Shown here piece by piece: positions 61,120-64,000 of a stretch of DNA of 64,000 nucleotides. Source of the stretch: Calvatia gigantea (Eukaryota; Basidiomycota; Agaricomycetes; Agaricales; Lycoperdaceae); contig JACAAK010000001.1 of NCBI GenBank assembly GCA_025093985.1, positions 1,488,001 to 1,552,000 on the forward strand. Direction: 5' to 3'. The notes beneath the pieces were generated by a model. That model did no database searches. It saw nothing but the letters and a program-made list of their open reading frames with translations, and was not told the DNA's origin. The first letter of the stretch is position 1, and the number at the start of each line of letters is the position of its first letter. The position numbers were made by a program, and so were the translations under genes.

Positions 61120-64000
61120 TACAATTGACTCATTGTATCTCCAAATCAGTGATTTCCGAGCACTTGCTTTACCTGGTCCCGTAATAATTCCTCACTGCAA
61201 CGCAACCGCCAGAGCGTGCTGTCTTCCTCCGACTCCTTCAACCGTAACAAAGCACCTCTTTGACCACCTTCTAGTCCTTCCGGTGTTACCACAATCTTCA
61301 GATCTCCTGTAACCAGGAAGTCGTGTTTGTCAGTCCAGGTCTTTCCGGCGACTTCTCACTCGCGCACCTATAAAAGGCGACATATCAACCGAAATGACTT
61401 GGAGTCGGTGTCGATCGATACCCTGCAACTGCCTAATCACACTATCCATGGATGCATCACACCAACCTCTTCCACTATGCTGGGAACCCTCAATAGAGTT
61501 CCAGGCGCTCTCAAATTCAAATTCTTCCTCAGCAGCCCTAAGTCCGCCACCAGCAGGCTGTGACGGATCCGCGACAAATGGCGAATCAAATGCAATGAGA
61601 TCCACTCGAGGGCTCTATAATTAGATATAGGCAACTGGTTTTTTTTTTTTTACCGCCAAAGAAGTAACACTCAACACTCACAGTATTTTCCACGTCCGTC
61701 CTGGCCACTGACTTTGACCCTTCCTGTACTGACGTCATTCTATGTCCTCCAACTCCCAATGAGGAAGATCTTTCACCTCTGGATTATTTTTTGGGTCACT
61801 TGGAGACACAGCAAGGATAGTGTTTCCTGGTGTTATAGTCTGGGCCATCAACTCTCCAACCAGCAAGTCCGGCGAACGCCCATTGATCGATCCTAGATCG
61901 GAACGGGACCCTGAGACACTCCCCCGAGACTTTGAGAAGTGACGGGTCCGCAAACTTGGGATCGCTTGCGGCGTCTCGTATGCGTCGTATCTTAATTTAC
62001 TGGAAGGCGTTCCTTGGTCTACATTTCGTGGTGCCACAGGAGAAGTCTGAGGGGATCCCGTTCCCGCCTGACCGGTCCCTTCTTTCAGGTTCCCGCTCTC
62101 TGTCTCCAGGGCCTCTAAAAAGTCCGGCAGCTATTAACCCCCCCACATGGCAACACGACAAGTTGAATCACAAGACAGATGTGGGGTTGTAACTTAACGC
62201 ACCGTAAACGATTTACTACTGTTGGCAATACTAACCAAGACGTCTTTCTGATCACTTAATCTCAAAAATTGGTCACATCTCTAGATGCATCATCATCAGA
62301 CTCATTCAGTAGGTTCTCGGAGCTGAGCTCACATGACGGATATGCCGACCCGCGTCTTGGCTTATTTCCGAAACCGTCCGAGTGACTTCAGCTGGAATCT
62401 CCTCACAATCTGCTGCTATTCGCAACATTGCCAAGAGACACGGTTCCTGGACGGCAGCTAGCCACGGGGAGGTCAGCACAGCATACATGGACTGATTCAT
62501 TGAAAACGCACGGTGCACGCCTTTTAACCTATGGCAAATTCCTAATAGCAATTGCACAGGTGCAAGCGCCACCACTCGGGAGTATTCTGTAGCCAAGGCT
62601 GCCAGAATTATTGTCATTGTTGGGCCAAATTTAGTATCAGCATCACACAAGACTGTCAACAGCGCCGCAGCACAAGGAATACGAAAAGTTGATTCTCCTT
62701 AAGGAATAAATCGAATTTTATCAGCGGGAAAACCGATAAAGAAGAGGGAAGTCCTCACCGAGCCTGATGTGAGTAAGGACACCTTCAATCGCTGAGTCCA
62801 GGATGCCTTTCCCCGCTATATGCGGCTCTATGTGAGCTAGAAGATCCTTCACTTGGACCGCATAAAATTCCCCATCATCCCGCGACAGTGCCTCAAGAAT
62901 CTCAAGAAGCCGTCTCGTGCGTTCATTGAATTCCCTCAGTGGCAAGGCCAAATGAGTTGTGGCAGAGATAGCTTGGTTATAATACCCATTCAAAATACTC
63001 TGATCGACTTGGCTGAGTATATGAAGGGTCTGTTGGTGGAAACCGTAAAAGAACTCGTAACTCGGTAGAGATATCAATGCGCTTACTTTTTTGCGAATGA
63101 GGTTGTCTCTGGAATCCAACAACTGCATGATTTGTTCAACTTCCCAGGCCTCGAGTGCCGCAGGAATTGCCTCCGATGTTCCAGACCAGAGGCCTGGATC
63201 CATGGACTCAAGGCAAGACAGGAACAGGTACACTTCATTCGGTATTCGTGAGGATAGGTAATCGCGTATCGTGGCTATGAGAGATGTCTGCGTCTGCTCC
63301 TCGACCGCGCACAATGTCGCCGCCTCAAATTGCTTGAATAACCGATACAACCCGAGAATGACCACTGAAACCATGAGTTGCGTCCCTTACCACAAATTAG
63401 ATGGGTACCTGTATCTTGCCCCGAGGGGCGCGAGTTTAATAAATCAAATACTGCTGGCAGGGACAAAGTTCTCAAGCTGGCCGAAGAGACGTGAGGTCAT
63501 GTACTAGTAATAAAAACAACAGTGAACACACCCTACACCGTGGACGACTTTCAATGCAGCGAGTACCGATCCACGTCCTGTAGGGGAATAATTCTGGATA
63601 CTACTTTCAAACACGTCGTTTACCGCATCTTGGATAGCCGAAGCTAACTCCAAGTTCATCTAGGAGCAGCCATGAGAACCGGATACGTGATTAAGTGTGC
63701 CGGGCTCACTCGAGATGAAGTTTCAGCAAGTTTCAATGCAGCTCCCATGACCCTTCCATCTGAATCTTGCAACCTTCTCAAGATTTTTGAATGAACGTCC
63801 CGATTCAAAATCCCGGGTTCATACTGCGACAGGCTTCGAAGAGCGTACAGGGTCCGCCGGCGAACGGATGGGCTTCAGAAGACACTTGAGTTCAAAGTTC
63901 AGGTCCAAAATAGTTGCAATACATACTGACTGGTTGTGTGACAACAAGTCGTAAAGTCGTCTTTGGACAGCGGGTATGACGTCCGCCGAAGAATTTGCGA
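61120..64000 (-). CDS. Adaptin-type large subunit (partial, 5' end off window)
   Basis: Large chain of a clathrin-type adaptor (AP) complex, cut by the right edge of the window. HEAT-like repeats are seen: RRRTLYALRSLSQYEPGIL, RRLQDSDGRVMGAALKLAE, LFLSCLESMDPGLWSG, MQLLDSRDNLIRKK joined by a splice to TLHILSQVDQSIL, and LLAHIEPHIAGKGILDSAIE. The C-terminal part is unusual: Ser/Pro-rich, then LRYDAYETPQAIPS, DLIAFDSPFVADPS, EFEFESAWNSIEGS, RGWCDASMDSVIRQLQGIDR and VVTPEGLEGGQRGALLRL. I could not fit AP-1, AP-2 or AP-3 closely; an AP-4-epsilon-like chain is possible. One extra base near 61737 interrupts WELEDIE|DVSTG. The 3' end near 61120 and some joins between 62.0 and 62.3 kb are estimates. 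Confidence 0.6.

Overview
The window is nuclear DNA of a basidiomycete fungus, most likely an agaricomycete that rots wood or litter. The evidence is gene structure (many genes broken by GT-AG introns of about 45-70 nt, short intergenic gaps, frequent convergent and divergent pairs) and content: two class II peroxidases with complete Mn(II)-binding sites, a microsomal cytochrome P450, a DASH-complex subunit, and fungal-type SCF, Mediator and SLX1 genes. Gene models were built by hand from splice phases and family motifs, so ends and exon borders are estimates.

Layout. 1-1.4 kb: nothing recognised. 1.4-9 kb: a WW-WW-MyTH4-RhoGAP signalling protein (+), an MTF2-like mitochondrial protein (-) and a P450 (-). 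10-14.2 kb: four small, probably mitochondrial or metabolic genes (DMAC1/DUF4536-like, enoyl-CoA hydratase, two YciI-like proteins). 14.5-16.9 kb: a BTB protein and a RING protein in tandem (+). 17-27.6 kb: MED12 (-), DAD2 (+, divergent from MED12) and a CSC1/OSCA mechanosensitive channel (-). 28.4-38.6 kb: an SAF1-like F-box/RCC1 protein (+), an SCY1-family pseudokinase (-) and MED14 (+); the last two share a 148-bp divergent promoter. 39.4-43.1 kb: SLX1 endonuclease with a long AT-hook tail (-) and a GNAT acetyltransferase (-). 43.6-50.4 kb: PEP carboxykinase (+), a PHD-finger protein (-) and a seven-helix membrane protein (+). 50.8-55.3 kb: a tandem pair of short-type manganese peroxidases (-). 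56.7-64 kb: DNA primase small subunit (+), a helical protein of unknown function (-) and an adaptin-type large subunit running off the right edge (-).

Most genes are unrelated housekeeping functions: transcription (MED12, MED14), replication and repair (PRI1, SLX1), mitosis (DAD2), ubiquitin (RING, SAF1-like), trafficking (adaptin, SCY1 family, CSC1). The peroxidase pair and perhaps the P450 form the ecological accessory component. I found no CRISPR array, transposon, tRNA or rRNA, and nothing I would call a new biological system.

The most pervasive anomaly is that at least 14 conserved reading frames are interrupted by apparent single-base indels (12 extra bases, 2 missing), several in homopolymers and all where splicing cannot explain the shift. 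This looks like residual long-read sequencing error rather than biology and should be settled before any gene here is called a pseudogene. The most interesting gene-level observation is the AT-hook array fused to SLX1.
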